In this document: piece after piece, positions 1 to 9,488 of the stretch
Layout of the letters: every line of letters starts with the position of its first letter
Position numbering within the stretch: position 1 is the first letter of the stretch
NCBI GenBank assembly: GCA_028565635.1
Contig: JAOXYB010058513.1
Coordinates: 1 to 10,910, forward strand
Source of the DNA: Phoronis ovalis
Lineage: Eukaryota > Phoronida > Phoronidae
Direction of reading: 5' to 3'
Length of the DNA: 10,910 nucleotides
Notes under the pieces: generated by a model
The model's input: only the letters and a program-made list of their open reading frames with translations
What the model was told of the DNA's origin: nothing
Database searches by the model: none
Program-made: the position numbers and the translations under genes

Positions 1-640
1 ACCGTTTTAAGGCGGCTTTAGGTATTTGAAAAAAATCTTTTTTGTTTAAAAGTCAAGATATTTGGCTAATTCGTGGCATCATTTTTTTTTCGAGTAACCC
101 TGACGTATTTTTAACGGCAAGTTCAAAAGTGTTCTTTCCCTTGAAAATCACTTTTTTGCGTTTAAAAATAATCCAGAGGTATACTTTTTCTTATTTTTTG
201 ATATATTTCTCTCCTTCACTTGAGCCTAATTTAGGTATCACTTTTTACTCTCAACTCCATGCCAAACTTAATAAGTAGTAGAATTTATACCTCTGGACAC
301 ATAAACACAAAATCGCAACATTTCTGTGCGATTAGCAGTTATTCTAAAATTAAATGTCTACACAGTAAAATAAGGATACATGTCATAATTTTCAAATGTT
401 ATTAAAAACATCTTCCAATATATTTTGTTTACAGCTAATTTTTTACAGTCAATACAACTCGCTATTTCGTCATTACGAAAAACGAACATTTTGCACTTTT
501 AAAATAAAACTGGAGATACGCATTTTTTAAAAAAATATGTTGTGGGCAAACATCTTCCCTTGACATATCATAAGTCAAAAGAGTCCAAACAACTGGTCTT
601 CATATAATTTGATGTCCTTTTTAAGCAGCTACTCATGTAG
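1..640 (+). repeat. Left arm of a long inverted repeat
   Basis: Reverse-complementing about 3137-3790 reproduces this stretch nearly base for base. For example, 541-600 pairs with 3181-3240 with about 4 differences in 60, and the segment around 295-400 pairs with 3395-3490 with small indels. Similarity fades near 640 on the inner side. On the outer side the match already holds within the first bases of the window, so the arm may extend upstream. Together with the right arm it encloses about 2.5 kb. Terminal inverted repeats of this length are known from foldback-type and some large DNA transposons, but no transposase is visible here, and an old inverted duplication is also possible. The 78-residue open frame at 42-278 has no recognisable domain and I do not regard it as a gene. 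Confidence 0.88.
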
Positions 641-1586
641 ATAAACGTCATCTCGCCTAGTATTACGACATACCCGACACATTCTTCATATACCGAAGTA
701 TTTATTATACCTACATGTTCATGTCCTTTACCGTCCTGTTACTACTAAGAATGGAATGCTATTTTAGAGGTTGACAAGAAAAGGAAAGGAATTAAAGTAA
801 GAATTTAATTTAAATTTAAAATTAACTAACGTATTCCACTCATGCCATTGATATGAGGCTACAGCTTGAGTTTCGTGAGTTGTAATTCCCTGGTTTTTCC
901 GAACATTCAAGCATAAAGTTTGAAGTGGGAGTATGAATCAAATCCGGATCTGGCTTTAATTTTTGTATCTAAAAGCATATCTACTCCATTAGTTGCAATG
1001 CGGGAAAAGTCAGAGCTAGCATTTGCAAGTAAAGTACACACATTAACAGTATTTGTTTAAAATAAATGTAACTTTAAGTTTTTAAGTTTGCTTGTGGTTT
1101 TTGATTAGAACCTAGCTTTGTAATAAAGAAAATTGTATTGTCTGTGATGTACTTAATTAACGTTACGCCCACAAAAGAACGTCTTTAATATTTCTAGTGC
1201 CATGAAAGAGGAGTGTCAGTTGGGATACTGTTTCCTTGTTGGTATTACAAACGATATTTCATTTTATGCAATGGTAAAGGTTCAAAAGTTTACAATATCA
1301 TGCAACAACTCATAAATATTCACCTTAGCTTTGTAAAATAGTACAGATAGTCAATCTGGTCCCTCACTGTACTTTCTCGGCACAATACAACACTTTCCCA
1401 GTTGATTATTAAAAAAACGCAGATAATGCAATATGTATGTGCATGCATAAAAAGTACTTAATTGCAGCTATGCATATACAATTTATAACAGTCTGCGAAA
1501 TGTTACGGATTATCAGATAATAATTTTACTTTTGTCTATTCTGTAACTTACTGTACAACATATACTTACTATATTGTCTTCGTTTT
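641..1586. other. AT-rich intronic spacer in the inverted-repeat loop
   Basis: This is about 950 bases inside the loop of the inverted repeat. I find no open frame of useful length, no PTP-like peptide in any frame and no clear tandem structure. It is AT-rich with scattered short A/T runs. It is probably intron of the phosphatase gene or the interior of the inverted-repeat element. Confidence 0.5.
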
Positions 1587-1618
1587 TATGCCCATCCACA
1601 TAGTGGTGGATGGGCATA
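1587..1618 (+). repeat. Perfect 13-bp-stem hairpin heading the left tandem array
   Basis: TATGCCCATCCAC at 1587-1599 is followed by a 6-nt loop (ATAGTG) and its exact reverse complement at 1606-1618. The same head appears in degraded form at 9460-9488 before the second array, so the hairpin is part of the repeated element and not a chance palindrome. It is followed by a short CGT/GTC-rich stretch (about 1629-1650), then the 330-bp units. From memory, similar GCCCAnCCAC hairpin heads followed by GTC-type microsatellites are common in mollusc genomes; I have not checked this against a database. Confidence 0.85.
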
Positions 1619-2476
1619 TAGTCATAGCTACGGCGTCGTTGTCATCGTATGTAACAGCTTCAGTTTTTATCCGATCAGCTTCATATTCGGCACATGGTAA
1701 ATACAGGTCAAAGTGCAGGTCTGTTTTAATTTTGACCTTGATTACTTCCAATATGGCCGACTGGCGGCCATGTTTGTTCCCAAGAGGGCACGTAACGTTT
1801 CGTCTATAGCCGCGAAGACGAAGCGCTGCCTGGACGATTCAAAGGTCCTTCTAGGAAGGCCATAGACTGGTGGATGTAATAGGCTAAGTGACATTTTAAA
1901 ATGGCCTTGACAAGTAGGTCAAATGCCGTTACGAATATTCGACATTTTTTGCTATGCGTAACACTTTTTTGTCTTGCAATAACTGCTTAAGTTTTTATCC
2001 TATTAGCTCCATATTCTGTACAGAATAAGTACTGGTCAAAGTACAGGTTATGTGTAATATTGACCCAGATTACTTCCAATATGGCCGACTGGCAGCCACG
2101 TTGCATCTATCGCGGCGAAGATGAAGCGCTGCCTGGACGATTCAAAAGTGGTTTTAGGAAAGCCATAGGTTGGTGGGAGTAAGAGGCTAGATGATATTTT
2201 AAAATTACCTTGACAAGTATGTCAAATGCTGGTATGAATCTTCGACATTTTTTACCGCGCATAATACTTTGTCTCACAATAAATGCGTCATTTTTTAGCC
2301 GATCAGCTCCATATTCAGTACAGAGTAAGTACAGGTTACATATAATATTGACCCACGTTACTTCCATCATGGCCGACTAGTGGCATATTTGTTCCTGAGA
2401 AGGCGCATCACTTTGCGTTTATAGCTGCAAAGATGAAGCACTACTTGGCCGATTGAAAGGTGGTTCTAAGGTTGGT
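1619..2476 (+). repeat. Left tandem array, about 330-bp unit, 2.6 copies
   Basis: Equivalent points, such as the cagtttttatccgatcagct box, recur at 1661, 1989 and 2288. The attacttccaatatggccga box recurs at 1741, 2069 and 2357, giving periods of 328 and about 290-300. Other shared landmarks are a gccgcgaagacgaagcgctg box, a ggtggttctaggaaggccat box and a caagtaggtcaaatgccgtt box. The third copy breaks off after about 185 bp, near 2476. No unit carries a conserved open frame; the short open frames at 1588-1809 and 2107-2370 are read-throughs of repeat sequence. The unit is also found in the 9460-10575 array in the same orientation. Confidence 0.9.
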
Positions 2477-2504
2477 AGCCCAATGGGTCATTTTTTCACA
2501 AATT

Positions 2505-2717
2505 AATCCCTAAAAATGGAGTGACTTCACAGAAATTCCCATAGATATTGGTTCACTTTTCAACAAACACTAAAAATATGTCATTTTTTCAGATTTTATT
2601 TAAAAGTAGCAATTCCAGGGAACTTTTTCAAGAAATAACCTAAAAAATTGGTCCATTTTTGTGACAGAAAACCCTAAAAATGAATCAAGTTTTGAGACCG
2701 AAATCCATAAAAATGGG
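2505..2717 (+). repeat. Degenerate 30-40-bp tandem array with taaaaatg core
   Basis: A cctaaaaatg-like core recurs at 2511, 2541 (diverged), 2571, 2601 (diverged), 2641, 2675 and 2708, at spacings of about 30 to 40 bp. The text between cores also recurs loosely (ggtcattttt, ggttcactttt, ggtccattttt). The array follows directly on the broken end of the 330-bp array. It is followed by a block ending in a CCCCCGGGGG palindrome at 2777-2786. It is non-coding and probably the tandem core of an old non-autonomous transposon or minisatellite. Confidence 0.7.
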
Positions 2718-3136
2718 AGGATATTTTGAGTTTGGGATGCACATACTGTACCCATCTAAAAAATATGGTCAGTTCTCCCCCGGGGGTAACGCATCAGACA
2801 GCAGAAACAGTCATTTTCAATAAGAGTACCCCACAATGATAAACCAGATTATAATGCATGATGTATTATATTCTTTTCTAATATAAAAAAACAATAATGT
2901 TAAAAAAATATAATCCTACACATTGGATGGGCATTAGACATGACAAATGTCTTGTTCTAAATAATCAGCGATAAGATCATGTTAAACATTTAATTTCTCA
3001 TACTTTTAAGATAATATAATTTTAGACACATAAATCAACCCGACTCCTTATACATGCAGATGTCATGTATTAATTTGATGAATATTGCAATGGATGATGT
3101 ATAACGTTAGGCGTGCAAGGAGCTTGGGCGCCGAAC
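2718..3136. other. AT-rich spacer before the right arm
   Basis: This is non-coding sequence between the taaaaatg array and the right arm. It starts with a block (about 2730-2790) that ends in the 10-bp palindrome CCCCCGGGGG, a sharp GC spike in an AT-rich setting. The rest shows no open frame, no PTP peptide and no strong repeat. A tggatgggcat string at 2925-2935 matches the hairpin stem at 1608-1617 over about 10 bases and could be a relic of another head. Confidence 0.45.
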
Positions 3137-3790
3137 GACTTGAGTAGATGTTAAGGAAACATCTCAAATTATATGAAGCCCCGTTGTTTGGACTCTTTTA
3201 ACTTATGATATGTCAAGGGAAGATGATTGCCCACAACATATTGAAAAATAAAAAAATGCGTATCTCCAGTATTTTTTAAAAAGCGCAAAATGTACGTTTT
3301 TCGTAATAACGAAATAGCGAGTTGTATAGACTGTAAAAAATTAGCGGAAAACAACATGTATTGAAGGATGTTTTTATAACATTTGAAAGGCATGACATGA
3401 ATCCTTATTTTACCGTGTAGACATTTAATTTTAGAATAACTGCTAATCGCACAGAATTTTTGCGATTTTGTGTTTGGCTGAGATATAAATTCTACTACTG
3501 ATTAAGTTTGCCATGGAGTCGAGAATAAAAAAATATATCTAAATTAGGTTCAAGTCAAGGAGAAAAACATGTCAAAAAATAAGAAAAAGTATACCTCTAG
3601 ATTTTTTTTAAATATGAAAAACTGATTTTCACGGAAAGAACACAATTTTGAACTTGCCGCTAAAAATACGTCAGGGCGTTACTCAAAAAAAAAATGACAC
3701 CACGAATTAGCCAAATATCTTGACCTTTAAACAAAAAAGATTTTTTAAAATACTTAAACCCACTTTCAAACTATGATCATTTTTCAAACA
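3137..3790 (-). repeat. Right arm of the long inverted repeat
   Basis: This is the inverted partner of 1-640. Landmarks pair in reverse order: 3166-3240 with 541-608, 3290-3345 with 445-500, 3395-3490 with 285-400, and 3650-3770 with 1-125. The inner edge is near 3137 and the outer edge near 3790, after which I can no longer follow the match because the left arm is cut by the window edge. The open frames at 3169-3393 and 3707-3916 (minus strand) have no recognisable domain. The outer edge is about 150 bp upstream of a phosphatase exon, so the element sits in an intron. Confidence 0.88.
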
Positions 3791-3938
3791 CCCCCTTAAA
3801 TGTAAATAGCGCAATTCGTAAAAATGCAACATTATTACCAGCTTTTCTCGCGGAACCCGCTTTAACATCAGTTCAATAACGTACTGTTCTATTCTTGCAC
3901 GTCTGCCAGATATCATTTGGTCTTTTTTCTGTTTCTAG

Positions 3939-4061
3939 AGAAAATGCGAACCTTATTGGCCTTCTGCAGTGAATGATGTTATCCTATTTGGTGGGATAAC
4001 AGTCACGCTAGCTCATGAAGAGGTTCTACCTGAATACACACTGAGAACACTGTCTTTACAG
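3939..4061 (+). CDS. Receptor-type PTP, exon with KCEPYWP motif (domain 1)
   Basis: Forty-one in-frame codons starting RKCEPYWPS and ending RTLSLQ. This matches the segment of PTP domains that runs from the conserved K-C-x-x-Y-W-P motif through the ITVTL strand and the EYTLRT strand, which lead toward the WPD loop. The acceptor is a pyrimidine-rich tract ending in tctag at 3934-3938, and the donor is cag|gtattg at 4061/4062. A second AG at 3939-3940 would shift the start by two bases and break the natural R-K-C reading. Both ends are phase 0, which joins cleanly to the next exon. The preceding exons, with the phosphotyrosine-recognition loop and the FWxMxW region, are not in the window. The assignment to a tandem receptor PTP comes from the later exons. 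I do not assign a subfamily. Confidence 0.92.
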
Positions 4062-5643
4062 GTATTGCAAATTAAAACACTGGGAAATGAACTCTAAACT
4101 TGTTTCTTTTAACAGAGTGTTAGCTGTCTTTTTTCTTGCTGTAATCAGGATTTATGTCTGATTCTGTGCAACAGGTAATTTATTCTGATTGACACATGTC
4201 ATATATAGGATGGTAAAACACCAAGAGTTTGCAGAAATCTGCATATCAACCTCAACCTACTTACAACAAATGACCTTTAATCAGCTAGTATTTCAGATTG
4301 AGCAACACACTTAAAACAGATTGAAAGTTTTAACCGCTAAGGTAGCATTTATTGTTTGGTATAATATATTCACACTTTTTACTGAAGTTAAATTTGAGTT
4401 AATTAAAAGAAAAGATAGACAAATAAAAGTATACAAAATATCATTTTAAAGTATACAGTCAAAGTTATGCCTTCTAAATCCGTAATTTAACCCAAGTTGC
4501 TCACGTGACCGGTACAGATACATTTTGGTCTAAAATGTAGTGTGAGGTTGTTTTTTTTGACTTGTATTCTTTTGAATTTCACTTTTCAAAAATTTAGTGT
4601 TGTAACCCAAAATGGCAATTGCACAGGTGAGAAAAATAACAGATTTAGAAAGTTTGATTTGTATACTTTCAGAATATATAATTATACTTTTCATTTGTTA
4701 ATAAAATTTAATTTAAAGTATAAAGTGTGAATAAATTATGCTGAACAATATTTGCTGCCTTTTGGACTCAAGATAAACATGTAAACCTATACATTTTGCG
4801 AAATTATATTTTAATGTTAATGAATCCAAAGAAAAAAGTTGAAAACAATTCTCATGACCTGAGAAGCATTCATTTTAGGAAAAAGTTGTGCTTCTCAAAT
4901 TTTAAGTTTCAAAAAAATGTCCAATCTGCATGATCCAGTATCATTTTGACCTGGATGTATACAGGGTGACATGAAATAACTGCGCCAAGTTTAAAATTTT
5001 AGAAAAGTTTGGATTTACAAAAGATACATTTCAAAAATCAAGGTATTATAGAAGAAGAATTTTATTATAACTAATACACCAATGCGATGATTATGTACAA
5101 AAAATAACATGTAAAAGAAATTTACTAACAATTAAGCAGTACTGTGAAACAAAGAAAATAATAACAATGAACAGGTTATTATTTATGTGCTCTAAACGAA
5201 ATCAGAAACTATACATACAAACTACTTATCAGTACAACCCACAGCAAAATCAATTCTTTTTTTTAAACAATGAATTGACAATGGGATAGTTCAGTTTGGT
5301 TAAAATGTCTTTAAAAAGTGGGCCAGTTATTTGTTACTGTGTGATTCAATCAAGGAATGATCGAGGAGGTTTTATGACTGAATGGATAATGCTGACATTT
5401 ATGATTCACTAACCTGTTCAAAGTTTGACCATGCGATGGAATAACAATAGTGACGATCGCGAAGTGAGGGTCACCGTTATTTATAAGGCTTATGTACTTG
5501 AATATTTTCTCGTAATTTTGGCTGTCCAAAAAGTTCTTCTTGTAAGTAAATAAACGCATATTCTCCAAAATATTGCCTTACTCTTGTGTTTTTAAACAGT
5601 TTCGATCACCGCCTCTGTAACTAAAAAAAAGTTTCATACTCAG

Positions 5644-5685
5644 GCTGTTCTAGGATATATAGTTTTATATATCCTAGAGCTGTTC
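5644..5685. repeat. 12-bp-stem hairpin flanked by 7-bp direct repeats
   Basis: ctaggatatata at 5650-5661, a loop of gttt, and the exact reverse complement at 5666-5677 form a strong stem. The word gctgttc stands on both sides, at 5644-5650 and 5679-5685. A palindrome between short direct repeats is what remains after insertion of a tiny inverted-repeat element, or after excision of a larger one. It could also be an intronic RNA fold with no function. Confidence 0.7.
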
Positions 5686-6013
5686 AACCTGTTCTCACGG
5701 CTTGAAAATTGCATTTGCTGAGCTAATTATTTAAAATTAATTGATATTAAAGTGTGATATGATTACTATGGCATTAAAAAGGCTGCGTCTCCCTTGTTGA
5801 CATATCTGTGATAATACCGGGGGATAAAATAGGTTTGAACTCTGATAAAACACATGCTACTGTCAATAATACTAAAATATCCAATCTCATGTGGCATCGC
5901 AGTTTACAAGGTCTAGTTTTCTATCCGGTACTAAAACAATAACTTTATCTGTGTTTGCTCGACATAAAAATGTAGCTGAATAAAAAGATGACAATTTGCT
6001 AGAGGTAATAAGC

Positions 6014-6053
6014 AGAAGTGTATACAAATATAGAGAAGTGTATACAAAGAGAT
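6014..6053. repeat. 20-bp tandem duplication
   Basis: agaagtgtatacaaa occurs at 6014-6028 and again at 6034-6048, giving a period of 20 bp with about 15 identical bases per copy. It lies about 180 bp before the WPD exon. It looks like a simple slippage duplication. Confidence 0.8.
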
Positions 6054-6232
6054 GGTTCCTGTGTTTAGAGGCTGTTTAAATCTATGTTTAGAGTATTATG
6101 AGCAGCAACATATAAAATGTATTTCGTCTTCACATTTGTTACAATTTGGACAAAATCTTTGTTCAGGAGGAGTTTATATTTCAAACCTGTCAACCAAATT
6201 GCTATATGCTATATTTTTGTTCCTTTTTTTAG

Positions 6233-6384
6233 TTTGGAAAAGAGTGTAAATCTATAACACAGTTACATTTCACTGTGTGGCCTGACCATGGTGCACCAAA
6301 AATGGCATCATCTCTACTGAATTTCAGGCGGAAAGTTAGCATGTATGAAAATAGGATTCATGTTCCCACTGTTGTTCACTGCAG
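6233..6384 (+). CDS. Receptor-type PTP, exon with WPDHG loop and catalytic Cys
   Basis: Fifty codons plus two bases. The exon reads FGKECKSITQLHFTVWPDHGAP and ends with PTVVHC and the first two bases of a Ser codon. WPDHG (residues 16-20) is the mobile loop whose Asp acts as general acid. The final Cys is the catalytic nucleophile of the HCxxGxxR signature. The acceptor is a T-rich tract ending in ttttttag at 6225-6232, and the donor is cag|gttagt after 6384 (phase 2). Phases match the exon at 3939-4061 upstream and the one at 7068 downstream. An intact WPD Asp and Cys argue that this is the catalytically active first domain of a tandem PTP and not a pseudophosphatase domain. The enzyme would remove phosphate from tyrosine on proteins at the cytoplasmic face of the plasma membrane. 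Confidence 0.96.
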
Positions 6385-7215
<831 letters not shown>

Positions 7216-7419
7216 TAATTTACTTTATCTGTGCACAATTTTTAGAGTATAATTTTCTACCTTATGCAGGATTGAAATGAATGACTTAGAAATTAAGACA
7301 GTTCAGTCATCTGATTTTTCAAATGTAACAGTTAACAAATTTCAATTATGTCATGTTTTGACAAATTTGTGTTAACAATTGATAACAACAATACTGCATG
7401 CCATTTTTTGTACCTACAG

Positions 7420-7569
7420 GAACAATATGTACACTTGCACGAGGCTGTTGCTGAAGCTATAAGAAGTGGTGAGACTGCAATGCCTTGTTCTGATGCCCCA
7501 ATGAAAATTAAAGCTATGCTGAAGGTTAATCCCAAAACTAAAAGAAGCACTGTTCAAGACCAATTCAAG
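7420..7569 (+). CDS. Receptor-type PTP, exon with EQY helix and D1-D2 linker
   Basis: Fifty codons starting EQYVHLHEAVAEAIRSGET and ending TVQDQFK. The first 20 residues match the C-terminal helix of the first PTP domain in receptor PTPs (EQY, then an H-x-A-hydrophobic-E pattern, then G-x-T). The rest is a basic linker that leads into the first helix of the second domain. The acceptor is ctacag at 7414-7419 and the donor is aag|gtatat after 7569; both ends are phase 0. The 216-bp upstream intron (7204-7419) holds nothing recognisable. The linker itself (MPCSDAPMKIKAMLKVN and onward) is less conserved across the family, so its assignment rests on frame and position. Confidence 0.94.
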
Positions 7570-8134
7570 GTATATTTTTTAGTTGTAACGTAATTTATAC
7601 AGAGACACTGTAATCAATCAGCATTATTATACACACAAGATGTGGCTTTTAAAAGCACCTTTAAGTTACTTTAAGTGCAATTGTGAGCCAAAAGAAGAGA
7701 TTCTTTGATCCGTCATACTTCTCCCAACTGATAGAATTAATGGATTGTGTTGTACAAATAAACAGTATACATATTTTTGCTTGTTATATTAAAAGTTAAC
7801 AGAGGACTTGATATGAAATGTCTTTCTCCCCTCGGAAAATATTTTTGTCTCACATTCTCTCATAATTTAAACTAACAGATGAATAGTACAACTTTCTTGT
7901 TCTTGAAAGGTTATACCATAAATTATTAATTATTTTCAATTTATCACATTTATAGCATTTTTAATAGAACAAACCTAACTAAGAGTTGCCAGGAATATTA
8001 ATTAACATTTTCTATAGACCTTAATGTTTTCTTGAACATCTGAAAATGTGCTTTAAAATTGCATGCATTTTTGCATGAGTTGTTCAGCCATTTGCAAAAT
8101 GAAACAGACAAAGCACATATTGTTTGTGTTCCAG
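7570..8134 (+). other. 565-bp intron
   Basis: This AT-rich intron lies between the linker exon and the first exon of domain 2. Its donor is gtatat and its acceptor tgttccag. I see no repeats, no RNA gene and no coding sequence in either strand. The open frame on the minus strand at 7998-8201 is the shadow of intron and exon. Confidence 0.75.
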
Positions 8135-8240
8135 ACACTAGCAGAGATTCAAGCTTTGTATCCTGTAGCTGAGGATGAGTCTCCTGCAGGATTGGATCCA
8201 AGTAATATTGATAAAAATAGAGACAAGGATATCATTCCAC
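8135..8240 (+). CDS. Receptor-type PTP, first exon of second PTP domain
   Basis: Thirty-five codons plus one base, starting TLAEIQALYPVAEDESPAG and ending NIDKNRDKDIIP. The pattern of an acidic helix followed by N-x-x-KNR-x-x-DIIP is the start of a PTP domain. Because it comes after a complete first-domain C-terminus, it must open a second domain (D2). The usual KNRY Tyr, which stacks on phosphotyrosine in active domains, is Asp here; loss of that Tyr is common in D2 domains, which are mostly regulatory. The acceptor is ttccag at 8129-8134 and the donor is the consensus gtgagt after 8240 (phase 1). The remaining D2 exons are not in the window. The start of D2 shows this is a tandem-domain, receptor-type enzyme, though the extracellular and transmembrane parts cannot be seen. 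Confidence 0.92.
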
Positions 8241-9459
8241 GTGAGTTTACAACTTCCAAAAAACTGTCATGCATTGATATTTTGTAATATTTTTTTTGGT
8301 AAAATGTTCATCCTGTGACGGGTCAGGTCTACAGTCCGACATCCCATTAGTCCAACAATAAATAACCAATTTTTGACAGACGCTTTGCTAACTTAGAGCT
8401 AAAATTAATCATCACAAAATGTTACACGTTCGAACAATTCAATCCACTAAAGTTATACTGTACTCTTTTTTGACAATAGTCATTATGTTGTTATAATTCA
8501 GAAACCTCTAGAGTATTGAATTCATATTTTTTACCCTCCAAGTGAATTCACGCAGATATGCCCATGTACAACTTGACTGATACGCCATACTGACGACCCC
8601 ACTCTTAGCATTATGCTATTGTAAGACGACACTTTTCTTCCTCTAACCTGTAGTTTTCCTGAACAGATCCATTCTGCTATACATTGTATCGATTTTAGAC
8701 AACAAAAAAAACCGCTAATTGCAAATAGCACTAAAGCATAATATTACTAAAAAGCGCACGGTAAACGTGAATGGCGAGTAAAGTAAGAGCAAAAAAATAT
8801 GAAAACTGCAGCTAAATTATGAACACCTGTTTACAGCAAGTTTTCTGCCTTCCCATAATAATGTAAATTTACCGTATACATTTAAGTAACTGAACACAAA
8901 ATTATTTAAAATTTCTTAGTTGTTAAAATTTATTAGTCTAACTGATACATTTTTAAAAATTAAAATTTTAAATGATTCTGCATTTTAATGAAAACACTTA
9001 ATTATCTACATACTTATCTATTTTAATTTTCCCTTTTTTCCTCATTTTGAACGTCATAAAATATAGGAAATGTGGCTACTAAATACTGTATAAATAACGT
9101 TTTGGTTTAATAAAAATGCTGATTTTGTAACAGCGTTTGTTAGAAGATAAACTAATATTAGATATTTCGTCCTTTCGAACAAGCATTAGAAAGGAAATGT
9201 CTTTATTGTTACGTTAGACTGTTAGTATCTGTCATCAAATAAAAATAACAATGTAAACATGGGCTATAGGCATTCTAAACAGCATACAATGTTTTTTTTT
9301 ATGAAAATCAAATTATTGCGTTTCATTCAATACTGTAGAACGCAGTCAATAATATAGCTAAAAGCTTAATTTGAAAAAAAAATGCCGTTCTACTTCATGT
9401 GCAGCCACATGTAACAGCACCGGTAAGCGCTTTAACGTTATGACTTTTTACATTTTTTT
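8241..9459 (+). other. AT-rich intron downstream of the D2 exon
   Basis: There is no PTP-like peptide (NYINA, WPD or HCS type) in any frame, so the next exon must lie beyond the window. A short stretch around 8320-8362 (gtccgacatcccattagtcc) resembles, from memory, a dispersed repeat seen in bivalve genomes. I cannot confirm this. A 6-bp perfect stem lies at 9396-9411 (catgtg, cagc, cacatg). The rest is low-complexity A/T. Open frames at 8531-8731 (minus) and 9371-9754 have no domain; the second runs into the repeat array. Confidence 0.6.
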
Positions 9460-9488
9460 TATGCTCATCCACATAGTGGCTGGGCATA
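9460..9488 (+). repeat. Degraded hairpin heading the right tandem array
   Basis: This stretch reads tatgctcatccacatag and then tggctgggcata. It matches the perfect hairpin at 1587-1618 with a few substitutions and a short deletion that weaken the stem. It is followed by a CGT/GTC microsatellite at 9504-9524, longer than that of the left copy. Its presence here shows that hairpin, microsatellite and 330-bp units form one mobile module. Confidence 0.8.

Larger units (their letters stand above)
4062..6232 (+). other. 2.17-kb intron between PTP exons 1 and 2
   Basis: This is the intron between the RTLSLQ exon and the WPDHG exon. The flanking exons join in phase 0 to give a normal PTP sequence (RTLSLQ-FGKECKSITQLHF), so no exon is missing between them. 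The sequence is AT-rich. I see a 12-bp-stem hairpin at 5650-5677 with flanking direct repeats and a 20-bp tandem duplication at 6014-6053. Open frames at 4542-4730, 5350-5568 (minus) and 6052-6249 have no domain. The last one runs into the next exon in the wrong frame. Confidence 0.8.

Noticed and set aside
42-278. A 78-codon open frame in the left arm
   Set aside because: It has no domain, has biased low-complexity composition and lies wholly in a repeat arm. The matching part of the other arm does not keep the frame open.
1619-2476. Possible CRISPR-like array because of regular spacing
   Set aside because: The unit is about 330 bp and repeated over its full length, with no unique spacers, in a eukaryotic intron setting.
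1619-2476. A 160-bp half-period within the 330-bp unit, as in known bivalve satellite cores
   Set aside because: The two halves of a unit show no similarity by eye. The short spacing at 9960-10107 is explained by a deletion.
4331-4350. The word ctaaggtagcat, as in 16S/23S rRNA, suggesting a mitochondrial insertion
   Set aside because: The match is only about 12-15 bases and the flanks do not continue the rRNA sequence, so chance is the better explanation.
6052-6249. Open frame with a hydrophobic end just before the WPD exon, possibly a signal or membrane segment
   Set aside because: It is intron sequence that enters the exon in the wrong frame. The exons on both sides join directly in phase 0.
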